Under the pieces are notes generated by a model. The model saw nothing but the letters and a program-made list of their open reading frames with translations. It made no database searches and was not told where the DNA came from. From Apium graveolens (lineage: Eukaryota > Streptophyta > Magnoliopsida > Apiales > Apiaceae): DNA of 64,000 nucleotides. How positions within the stretch are numbered: position 1 is the stretch's first letter; each line of letters opens with the position of its first letter. Location: contig NC_133647.1 of the NCBI RefSeq assembly GCF_009905375.1, positions 6,643,144-6,707,143 of the forward strand. The letters are read 5' to 3'. This document shows, one piece after another, positions 34,340-43,683 of this stretch. Both the position numbers and the translations under genes were made by a program.

Positions 34340-36402
34340 ATAAGATTCAGATTGAAACCCAACAATCACAACCTTAATCTGAAACTTGTCCACGAAAACC
34401 CTTAACTCCAATAACTTTCGCATCTTCTTGAACTTGATGGTCGTAAGCACCTTTATTAGGTAATCTACATGATGTTCCTCGAAACTAATATGATTAACAA
34501 TGGTTTTCCCTATTTCGATATATTCACGGATAAAATAATATCGTATGTTGATATGTTTACTTCAGCCGTAAATGATTGGATTTTTCGCTAAATCTATTAT
34601 TTATTTGTTGTCAATGAACAACACCGCTAGACCAATATTTTCTTCAGTCAATGACCAAGTAAATTGTGTAGCCAAATCACATAAAAAATAGTTGATGTGG
34701 TTTCCAGAAACTCTGCCTCATATGAAGATAATGAAATACCTTTCTTCTTTTGTGAAACCCAAGTATTGAAACTTTCATTATAGCAGAAAACCATACATCC
34801 GGCTCTTTTCATGTCATCAATGTGCCCACCAAAATCATTGTTCGAGTACCTAGTCAATATATTGCTTCCACCCTCTTTTGAATACACCAGCCCATAATCC
34901 AATTTGCCTTTTATATAGCGTAAAATCCTTTTTAAATCATTTAAGTGTAATGTAGTTTGCTTTTCCATAAATCTATTCATTATACCCACCCCATATGTTA
35001 TGTCAAGTCAAAACGCTTGTGCTCAAGATATCTAGGTCCTCTAATCATTCTTTTAAATTCAGTAAAGCCTATCATCTTTCCCTCCTTGTTTTGTAAGCCT
35101 CTTTTTTGGAATCATGGAATATTTAGTATGGTTGCCCTCCCCTATTCGAGCCTTTCCCAAAACTTTTTTAGCATAAACACTATATTTCAACTCTATATGG
35201 CCATTTCCCTGTTCCACCTCGAGACCCAAATAATATGAAAGTCTTCCTAAATCATTAATCTCGAATTGAGCATTCATTTGATCCTTCAACTCATCAATCA
35301 GTGAAGTACTCGTGCCCATGATCAGTAAATCATCCACGGCCACTCTAATAATTAGATTTCTTTACTGTCATGTCTGGCACATACATCATGTTCATACTGG
35401 CATCTCAAAAATCTCATGTATTCAAGGCAATTATTTAGCTTTGTATACCATGCTCTTGGAGCTTGGCGAAAACAACATAACGCTTTCAATAATATGTACA
35501 CCAATTTTTCATTTCCTACCATCTTAAAGCCTTCAGGTTGTGCTACATACTCTTCTCAAAGCTTTCAGGTTGTGCTATATGCACTTTAATCCACTGACCT
35601 TGTGTCATGCAGGCAATGTTGTTAATATCCATGTGTTTTTCTTCTCAATTGAATCTTTTTTTATTTCCATTCACGTTCTTCTGGTGCCTGAGTGAAATTC
35701 TCGGTCCATCCACTCCCTTGAGTAAAAGTTCATCATCTTTTATAACAACTTCAGCGTTATAATAAATATCTCCAACAGACCTGGAGCGCTTTGGCTCTAT
35801 ATATCATCATAATTCTTTGGATCTACTATTTGCATCGTTGATCGTGTCTATGTTGTTGCCATTTCTGAATCTCCATCTGAGCCAATGTCTTTGTTGTGTC
35901 CGTTTTCAACGTTCTCTTCAACTGTATGAGTATCAAGAATAGTGTACCAACTTGCAGTGTCTTCACTTGTATGCTTTAGGAGAGACCATTCCCACGCCTT
36001 TGTTTCTTCAAACACGACATCCCTACAAATATACACAGTGTTATAATCGGTAAGCCTTTGTGCCATGCTCCTTTCCAAGGTGAACCACATGCTTGCTTTT
36101 GTCATCCAACTTTTTTGTGATCATACGAGGTATTTTCATATAAGCGATGCACCCAAAATCTGGTATATTCCCTATATTTGGTTTTTATTCAAACCAGGCT
36201 TTATATGGCACCCTTGTAGTTAGAGCTCGGGTAGGTATCTTGTTGAGTATGTATACTACGTTCCGAATGGTTTCTCCCATAATGTAGATGGTAACTTCAT
36301 TTGCTTAAGAAAACTTCTCGACATGGCAACTATTGTTCTATTTCTATGATGTACTTCTCAATTCTGTTGTAGGGAATAAGGAGCATCCAAATGCCTTCCA
36401 CT
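34340..36402 (-). pseudogene. Decayed Ty1-copia pol fragment (Ale/Retrofit-like), minus strand
   Basis: Reading the minus strand from 36402: end of integrase (MSRSFLKQMKLPSTLWEKPF), then the integrase C-terminus with YICRDVVFEETKAWEWSLL (36105-35848). RT follows at 35343-35059 (DDLLIMGTSTSLIDELKDQM, INDLGRLSYYLGLEVEQGNG). RNase H comes next at 34989-34648 (LKRILRYIKGKLDYGLVYSK, SLSSYEAEFLETTSTIFYVI), with further decayed RNase H to about 34370 (SKHINIRYYFIRE...). The GVVERRN-type motif is reduced to NXVXHHRN. The many stops and frameshifts show it is much older than the gypsy insertion. The left part of the gene is cut off at 36402 by a CACTA-type terminus. Confidence 0.8.
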
Positions 36403-36440
36403 ACACCATATATGGCCTATAGCAATGCCTCTATTCAAGA
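36403..36440 (+). mobile_element. Solo terminus of a CACTA element (same family as 43684-46071)
   Basis: Starts cactacaccatatatggcc and continues ctatagcaatgcc, close to the inverted terminal repeat of the complete non-autonomous element at 43684-46071. It abruptly ends the copia integrase homology. No matching second end was found downstream, so the element is truncated or its other end has diverged. Confidence 0.5.
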
Positions 36441-37050
36441 ATGTTATCTAATATTTTACCCTAGATATGATACTCATCAGCTACTCTAACATTATATTTT
36501 TTGGGTTACCTTAGCCAAATCGTGATGTTGCACTAGGTAAAAAGTGTTGCCGCTTGTAACATTCTTATCACAGTGTTATCTTAGAGTATTAAAACATAAA
36601 TATAATATTTTTTTAAAATTAAATATTAATTTTATAAAAATAGTTAAGGTGATATACAAATTTAATAAACGAGATACATGTGGATATAAGAAATGTTTAA
36701 TAAAATTTTAAATAGGAACTTTTAAAAGTAGTAAATTTAAATAACTTAAAAATTATATTTTAAAAGTAATAAAAGGGTAAAAATAGTTTAAATTGCTCTG
36801 TGTTTTAAGATGAGCAATAATATAGAAGTCTTAAAAATAAAAAGTACATATATATACGAATTTTTAAAAGTAAACAAATAGAAATAAGTAATTAATTTCT
36901 TTTCTAAAATAAAAACTAAATTTTTATTTATTAAAAAAATATAAATTATTTTATGAAACTTTTGCACAGTAAAATTCTAATAAAACCAGGCAAAATTTTA
37001 ACTGAAAGGTTCTCTCAAATTTTGGGTAAAAGGCGGCCCAAATTTTGAGT
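36441..37050. other. AT-rich non-coding sequence
   Basis: Roughly 600 bases, mostly A/T-rich, with no gene recognised. The first part may be the interior of the truncated CACTA element beginning at 36403. Confidence 0.35.
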
Positions 37051-37624
37051 AACCCTAATTCACACACTCCTCTCTCAGACTCCAACAATCTCTCCCGTTC
37101 CCACATCTGGGCGCCCAAATTTTCAATACACTCATCACTCTCTCTCATATCTCAACTGTTAGCTTCCAAAATCTCTTCAATTCAATTAACCGATCATAGG
37201 TGTTTGAATCTATAACAACAGATTGCTTGTAAGCATTTCGATATTTCGTCGTTTCTGTCTCGAATTGATCTCCTCGGTTCCGAGTATACAGAAGTTTGGC
37301 AACAGTTAAGGTTATTCTTTGTTGTTTCGTCTATATCGCTTTAGCTGTTTCTCGTAGTGATTATATTACATTATTAAAGTTGTTAGTTGAGATGTACTGA
37401 TTTAATTTTTTGGTTTAAATATTCATTTTGTCGAAAACTAGGGTTTTGAAGTGTGAGGTGCATGAGATGGAGTAGTTGGAAAGAGAGAAGGAGATGTATT
37501 TTCTTCCGAAATGAAGGAAATGGAGGGTTTTAACGCGGACGTGGCGAAATTTGCTGATGAAAGTCCAAAGGAGGTGCGGAAGCTTAGGTATCAGGCGGAA
37601 CTATTTAGTTTGTTAGAATGACTT
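37050..37624 (+). pseudogene. Leader-like and exon-like remnant, unidentified
   Basis: 37050-37160 is CT-rich (actcctctctcagactcc, atctctcccgttcccac), like a plant 5' leader. At 37512 a short frame opens (MKEMEGFNADVAKFADES, then KEVRKLRYQAELFSLLE and a stop), with related Glu/Lys-rich sense just upstream in broken frame. It looks like an exon of a coiled-coil protein. I cannot name the parent gene, and the reading frame is too short to be a working gene. Confidence 0.3.
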
Positions 37625-37849
37625 TAGCTATATTGCATGTTCATTAAAATGTGATTGCATGTTCTGTTACTATCTTTTCAGAGAGTTGGATACTGATTCT
37701 TAGGGAGCCCAGTTTAGGAGATGTTAGTATTGCAGCGACCTAAGTCATACAAGGATGTAAGCTGCAGATGGACCCAAAACATATTAAATTCTTTTCTCAA
37801 TTCTGCATCTCTCACACAGTTATCCACGTTCTCATCACCTACACAAAGA
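37625..37849. other. Non-coding
   Basis: No feature recognised. Confidence 0.3.
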
Positions 37850-38040
37850 ATTGAGGGTTAGAAAGAGCCTACAATCTAATTGTGGTCATGGGTTTAACTC
37901 TTATACGACATGCCAGCGGTCATTTTCTGAAAACAACTTCTCTGCTCTCTCTTCGGTAGAGGTAAGGTTGTGCGCATCCTACCGTCCTCTTCGAGCGGCA
38001 ACAGTGAGAATGTCCCTTTTCCCCTCTCCAAAAAAAATCT
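37850..38040 (+). repeat. SINE-like sequence (Au-type 3' half)
   Basis: Contains a box-B-like phrase (catgggtttaactctt, 37887-37902). It is followed by gaaaacaacttctctgctctc and gtagaggtaaggttgtgcgcatcctacc, which strongly resemble the body and 3' part of plant Au/TS-type tRNA-derived SINEs. Box A is weak and target duplications were not identified. The overlapping ORF is not considered a gene. Confidence 0.5.
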
Positions 38041-39077
38041 ATAATCTGGGTGATCAACTTGCAATAGCCGCAACCAATTATCAGCTGCTTGGAATAGAGA
38101 GGTTATCTTCCGGAAATCATGTTCCCCTTTAGGACTCCAATCAGAGACCTTAAACTTGTATGGAGCAAGCCCATATATGGAGATAACTGTAAGGACATGC
38201 CATTACCAAATTGTTTAACTGTTGAACCTTGGGTTTGCAGCAAATCAGTACATGTATCTGTTAAGATGGAGTTACATGCTTAATATGTTTATTGAAATGT
38301 GATTGCTTAATGTTTTTTAATCATCAAAACATATTTATATAAGAACATTTTAGTTATTAACCAATTGAGACACTGTCCTCCACTATGAACTGTTGTTAGT
38401 ACTTAATCATGATTGTTTTAAAGAACTTGTCGTATGCTTAGCAACATAATTGCCTCAATTCTGCATCCACAAATGTTTGTTATGCAATTTTTGTCATATT
38501 TCAGTAATTTTGTTGGTTTTCCATCCCATGTTTATAATAACTAGAACTCAATGTGTATGTTGTGGATGCGTAGTTTAATATAAATGAATTTTTTATATTA
38601 CATTTTCTTTTGTAGGATGGAATGAAATGGTTGTTCAATCGAGCTAAAGGAATACTCACTTGATGGCGATATTAGGCAACTATGCAGGATTATAATGGTT
38701 TCTAGTTTAACAAGTAGAAGTACATTTTGTGAATACAAATTTGAACGTAAATTCCATTAAATTACAGATAGACATACACACATTACAGAAACATTCTAAC
38801 AGTTGTAGATTTTATCAGGATTATTGGAACTGAACATAGGGTGCTTTGGTAGCTCATGACTTACCAGCCACAATTGATTTTGTGTTTGAACAAATAGTGA
38901 AAAAGCTTCATTATGTAGACCACTCATTGTTATGATTATCAAACTTAACTTTTACCTATCTCTAATTTATTTGGAAAACTCATCTCTCTTGTGTGCACTA
39001 TTAATTTTGTCTATTGTGCCACATTTGTGGTCTACCTTTAATCTTTTTGCAACCAACTTGTAAAATGTACGACTTTG
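38041..39077. other. Non-coding, possibly introns of the VAP27-like remnant
   Basis: About 1 kb without a recognised exon. Upstream exons of the VAP27 gene (encoding the first part of the MSP domain) were looked for and not found. Confidence 0.3.
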
Positions 39078-39370
39078 CAACAGTTACAATGCAAGCACAG
39101 ATGGAAGCCCCTCCAGAAATGCAATGCAAGGACAAATTTCTCCTTCAGAGTGTGATTGCACCTGCTGGAGCAACAACTAAGGAGATCACCCCTGAAATGG
39201 TATGTTACTAGGTTTCTGTGTCATTAAGAAAGGTTGATTAATTTGCTACACTTGTATTTTTAACTGAGGTTGTATGCTTCTAGTTCTCTAAGGAGGCAGG
39301 ACATGTTATAGAAGAAGGCTCTTCTCCAAGGGCCCCGCACATGGATAATGGAAATTCAAACAGTTTCGAG
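39078..39370 (+). pseudogene. VAP27-like (vesicle-associated protein) MSP-domain gene fragment
   Basis: Two exon-like pieces. 39078-39199 encodes TVTMQAQMEAPPEMQCKDKF and LLQSVIAPAGATTKEITPEM, the second half of a plant VAP27 MSP domain, and ends at a donor (atg|gtatg). 39284-39370 follows an acceptor (ttctag) and reads FSKEAGHVIEEGSSPRAPHM. The part normally between 'EE' and 'GSSPR' (the strand ending the MSP domain) is missing. Family role: ER-membrane tether that binds FFAT motifs through the MSP domain and anchors by a C-terminal helix. Only a central fragment is here, so this is a duplicated, spliced-type (not processed) gene fragment. Confidence 0.8.
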
Positions 39371-39948
39371 GTTGGTCTTGAGTTTCTTTTAAATTTTTAT
39401 AAGAATTTTTTCATTTAAGGAGGCTAATTTTTTCAATTAAGAATGTGTTGAGTTAAATACGAAGTATATTTCCATCCCACGCAATATGTACATTGGTCCG
39501 AAATATCCATTACAAATGTAAATTTCTTATACACTCCATAGGTATGTTTTACATTTGGTTGCTCCTCGCACCTGTGTTATGTAGGAATGTATGGTACTTA
39601 AAGATCGAGGGTCTAGGTCTTTGTTATTTCTCTACTATCAGTTTTGATGCATACAATATTGGGTAAAAATTAGTTGTAGGAGTGAACTCCATTTATGTAC
39701 ATATATAGATATAGCATACTTAGGGCAAATGTGTGCAATATAGAACCAAACTTCCAAAGAATGTCTCAAGCAATTGAACCAGGTATCCATCCATAGTGTT
39801 GCAACTTTGGTTTTTTATTTAAGTGTACCTCAAGATAAAATATAATATGTTTTCAAGTGGCTACTCAATTGAGTGTGTGGAATTCTAGAAATTTTAATTT
39901 TTGTGAGTAGGAGTTCGCGTTGCTTAGTAAGCTGTCACATCGAACCAT
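39371..39948. other. Non-coding flank
   Basis: No gene recognised. This is the left flank of the minus-strand copia element. Confidence 0.35.
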
Positions 39949-40357
39949 TGTTCAATACCTTGGAAGTGAACCGGTATAGTGATAAAATGTTCAAATTTTA
40001 CTTCTTTTTTTTTTCTGAAAATTTATGTGTTTAAGTCCAGAATATTGCAAATAACGATTATATATATAACCTAGTTTGATATAAATCTGGTGAACACAAA
40101 GTTACACGAGTGCTGTCAATGATGTGTTTTATTCATTCAGCTAATACATAATATATAAAGAAACATATTACAAATAAACTACTGAAAATCAGGACCACTA
40201 ATAATTCAATCATCTAACCAATTCCACCACCAACTTAGCATGGAAACTCCTATAAATTCTCCTTGAACATAGCACGACCAAGTCCAGCTCAATGCATACG
40301 TAAAACAGGAATCAAGCAATTATTATTATACTACTCGGTTTGAGATTAAATCCAACA
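39949..40357 (-). repeat. 3' LTR (left) of minus-strand copia element
   Basis: 409 bases. Ends are TGTTCAATACC and ATCCAACA on the + strand, an inverted TGTT/AACA pair. A polypurine tract lies just inside (ttaatctcaaacttac preceded by ttccccccttaa, i.e. ttaaggggggaa on the minus strand). Confidence 0.75.
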
Positions 40358-40378
40358 TTTCCCCCCTTAATCTCAAAC

Positions 40379-42372
40379 TTACTTCATCAGCTCCTTAACT
40401 CCCAACAGGTTGCGCATTTTTTCAAATTTTATAGTTGTCAGAGCTTTTGTGAGTCCATCTGCTCGCTGCTTATCACCACTTACATGTTTCATGATGATTT
40501 CCCCGCGTTCCACACATTCACAAATAAAATGAAACCGAATATCAATATGCTTACTTCTTCCATGAAACACCGGGTTTTTGGCTAAGTCAATTGCTGATTT
40601 GTTATCAATGAACAACGTGACTAGACCAATAGGTTCTCCTGTGATTTGACTCAGTACATTTCGCACCCAGATTTCTTGACAGGCTGCGGCTGTAGCAGCC
40701 ATAAATTCGGCTTCACAAGATGACAGTGCTACCACCCTTTGCTTCTGTGATACCCACGAAATCAAACTGTCATTCAGGTAGTAAACCATGCCTTCTGTGC
40801 TCCTTCTGTCATCGATCATTCCTCCTAGATCACTATTTGAGAAGCCCGTAACCACATTGTTATTGCTGTTCTGAGCATATATCAAACCATATTATATTGT
40901 CCCTTTAATGTAACGCAAAATCCTTTTCACAGCCGCTAAGTGGAGTGTCGTTGGGCGTTCCATGTATCGACTCACGATCCCAACAGAAAATGCTATATAT
41001 GGGCACGTATTAACCAGGTAATGAAGACCACCAACAATGCTTCTGTACGTGGTTGCATCAACTGTTCGCCCATTCTCATCTTTTGTGATTTGTTCCTTGG
41101 GATCCATTGGGTACTTTGTAGGATTGCTTTCTCCCATCCCTGCCTTTTCAAGTAATTTAGCAACATGTCCAACTTGCTTCAATTAAGTATAACCAGCTTC
41201 TTGATTCACCTCAATTCCTAGGTAGTAACTGAGCTTGCCAAGATCTGTCATCTTGAAGTTCTTCCCCATTTCTTGTTTGAACTCCTCAGTTTTCTGCACG
41301 CTTTCTCCAGTGATCAAGATGTCATCCACGTACACAACAATGATCAAACAATCACCTCCTTTTCCCCTAGTATAGACTGTATTTTCGTAAGGACATCGTT
41401 CAAAACTTAATCTCTCCAATCATTGATTTAGTTTGGCGTACCAAGCACGAGGTGCTTGTCGCAGGCCATACAAGGCCTTCATTAGCTTATAGACCATTTG
41501 TTCACTTCCCTATTTTTCGAAACCTTCTGGATGAGCAACATAACCATTTTCTGTTATTTCTCCGTTTATGAAAGCCATTTTGACGTCTAAATGATGAACT
41601 TGCCAAGAGTTTTTTGCTGAAAGAGCCAACAACATTCGTACTGTTTCTAAACGTGTGACCGGAGCAAAAACCTCTTCGTAGTCAATTTCAGGTTCTTGGG
41701 CATATCCTTTCGTGGCAGGTCGGGCCTTGTATTTATTAATATTTCCTGCTGCGTCCTTCTTCAACTTGTAAATCCATTTGAGTCCAATCACTTTATGGCC
41801 CGCTGGTAAATCTGTTAGTTTCCAAGTGTCGTTTCTTTCAATCGAGTCAATTTCAGCTTCCATAGCCCATTTCCATCTTTTTTCTATTGATGTTTCTCTA
41901 AAATTTGCAGGTTCTTCAGTCCCCATTAGGTACAGTTCTTCATCCAAAACTACTTCTTCAGTGTCATTATATATATCACTAAGTAGTCTGCTCTTCTTCG
42001 GGTCAGTATTGTCATCATAATTATCTGAGTTCAATCTCGAACTTGAGCTGTGTGACAATGGAGTGACTGTGCCATATTCTTGTCTTGATGTCGTGGCATG
42101 TGACAGTGGCGTGGTTGTATCACTTTCTTCCTCGCTATCAGGAGCAAATTGTTCATTACTTTCTTTATTTTCGTTTTATTATTCTGCATCGAGTGGAAAC
42201 ACCACCTGCACCACCTCATTTTTGTTTTCAATTCCCCATGGCCATGGTTTTTCTTCTTCAAAGATCATATTATTTCTCACGTAGACCCGTTTCTCGTTTG
42301 GGTTGTATACTCAATAACCTTTAGTACCAGGTTCTCTTCCAAGATTAATGACTGATAACCTTCGATCGTCCA
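40379..42372 (-). pseudogene. copia RT-RNase H (Ale/Retrofit-like), minus strand
   Basis: One reading frame from 42058 down to 40379, broken only by stops near 41510, 41430, 41183 and 40890. Blocks: RT (TKGYAQEPEIDYEEVFAPVT, WQVHHLDVKMAFINGEITEN), catalytic VVYVDDILITG intact, MTDLGKLSYYLGIEVNQEAG, then YRSIVGGLHYLVNTCPYI and RNase H (SNSDLGGMIDDRRSTEGMVY, SSCEAEFMAATAAACQEIWV, FIDNKSAIDLAKNPVFHGRS, SKHIDIRFHFICECVERGEI). The stops can be explained by C-to-T or G-to-A changes in Gln or Trp codons. The linker and integrase C-terminus lie at 42300-42100 in a shifted frame. Confidence 0.88.
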
Positions 42373-42795
42373 ATTTTTTCAATACCTTGGAAGTGAACCG
42401 GTATAGTGATAAAATGTTCAAATTTTTTCAATACCTTGGAAGTGAAATTTTTTTCTGAAAATTTATGTGTTTAAGTCCAGAATATTGCAAATAACGATTA
42501 TATATATAACCTAGTTTGATATAAATCTGGTGAACACAAAGCTACACGAGTGCTATCAATGATGTGTTTTATTCATTACATAATATATAATATATAAAGA
42601 AAGACATTACAAATAAACTGCTGAAAATCAGGACCACTAATAATTCAATCCTCTACCCAATTCCGCCACCAACTTAGCATGGAAACTCCTATAATTTATC
42701 CTTGAACATAGCACGACCAAGTCCAGCTCAATGCATACGTAAAACAGGAATCAAGCAATTATTATTATACTACTCGGTTTGAGATTAAATCCAAC
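42373..42795 (-). repeat. 5' LTR-like copy (right) of minus-strand copia element
   Basis: Matches 39949-40357. Its inner end is changed: the TGTT start is replaced by a T-run fused to pol, and a block of about 22 bases (caataccttggaagtgaa plus flanking T) is duplicated inside it at about 42377 and 42430. The outer end reads ccaacg instead of ccaaca. Confidence 0.75.
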
Positions 42796-42950
42796 GCAGA
42801 AGTTTAGCCTCAAATTTAATATGCATACTTATGCATTATGTAATGTATACTTATATATAGCAACTTTAAAGGTGATTTACTTAATTGTGTCCATATGAGT
42901 AATATCTTGTTTCTTCTCACCACTCATTATACTCTCACTAGTCCTTTTAG
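42796..42950. other. Short flank between copia LTR and kinase fragment
   Basis: Probably intron sequence of the MAPKKK fragment; no other signal. Confidence 0.3.
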
Positions 42951-43277
42951 GGTGAAGAAATACAATCTTTTTACATGGAATACGTTTCTTGTGGTTCCAT
43001 ACATAAATTACTTCAAGAGTAAGGTACGCATTTGGTGAGCCGGTTATATAAAATTACACTACGCAAATCCTCCGGCCTTGCCTATTTACATGAAAGAAAT
43101 ACTATACATTGGTAGTGGCTATCCCCGTGTTACATTGAAAATTTAGTATAATTTGTTTATTTCAAAATAAAGTTAACCGAAACATTTGTACGATTTTACA
43201 GGGATATTAAAGGTGCAAACATATTGGTAGATCCCAATGGAGAAATCAAGCTCGTAGTCTTTGGCATGGCAAAACAT
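42951..43277 (+). pseudogene. MAPKKK (YODA/MEKK-type) kinase gene fragment
   Basis: Exon-like piece 42951-43111 (acceptor ttttag) reads EEIQSFYMEYVSCGSIHKLL, then in a shifted frame AFGEPVI, then GLAYLHERNTIH. After a 90-base intron (gtagtg...tttacag) a second piece, 43202-43277, reads DIKGANILVDPNGEIKL then VVFGMAKH. These are kinase subdomains V-VII of plant YODA/MAPKKK3/5-type proteins. The catalytic HRD is HWD at the splice junction, and the Mg-binding DFG is VFG, so it could not be active even if read. There are also a stop after LLQE and a frameshift. It adjoins the right LTR of the copia element. Confidence 0.85.
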
Positions 43278-43683
43278 GTATAGTATTTTATTTTATTTTC
43301 AATTATTTGTTAACAATATTTAAGTTATATTCATTTGGTCACATTTCTTGATTTTCCACACTTCTTTTTATTCCCAGTTATTAAGATCAATTATGGCACT
43401 AGTGTTGTTGAAGCTTCTGAGTGTGCCTGTTGTTCATGTTGATGCAGCAAAAGATGCTAGCTAGGTGTAGAGATACATTGACATCATTGAGTTTTCCGGC
43501 ATTATTATATGTATATATGTACCAGGTATGTAAAATACTAGTTGTTATACAATATAGAAGTACAATACTTTTGCATGGGGTATATATATAGGGGTTTATA
43601 TGACCTAATCTTTGTTTCTTACTCATTTCAACTTTAACAACTATATATTTGTTTGTGAATGCATATGTGTCAAGTTGTCGGCA
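43278..43683. other. Non-coding, downstream of kinase fragment
   Basis: About 400 A/T-rich bases. No further kinase exon (GSPYWMAPE block) was found. It ends with the GCA target duplication (43681-43683) of the next element. Confidence 0.35.

Larger units (their letters stand above)
39949..42795 (-). mobile_element. Internally deleted Ty1-copia element, minus strand
   Basis: Left LTR 39949-40357, RT-RNase H on the minus strand (about 42370 to 40379), right LTR-like copy about 42373-42795. Gag, protease and integrase are missing: the pol frame joins the right LTR directly, within the linker block KKLDDRRLSVINLGREPGTK. The two LTR copies are near-identical over some 350 bases, including several small indels. 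No convincing target duplication was found (left flank accat; right flank gcaga), consistent with rearrangement. Confidence 0.75.

Noticed and set aside
37851..38132. 93-codon ORF
   Set aside because: Coincides with the SINE-like repeat and has no protein similarity.
42063..42355. Plus-strand ORFs of 68-79 codons
   Set aside because: Antisense shadows of the decayed copia pol linker on the minus strand.
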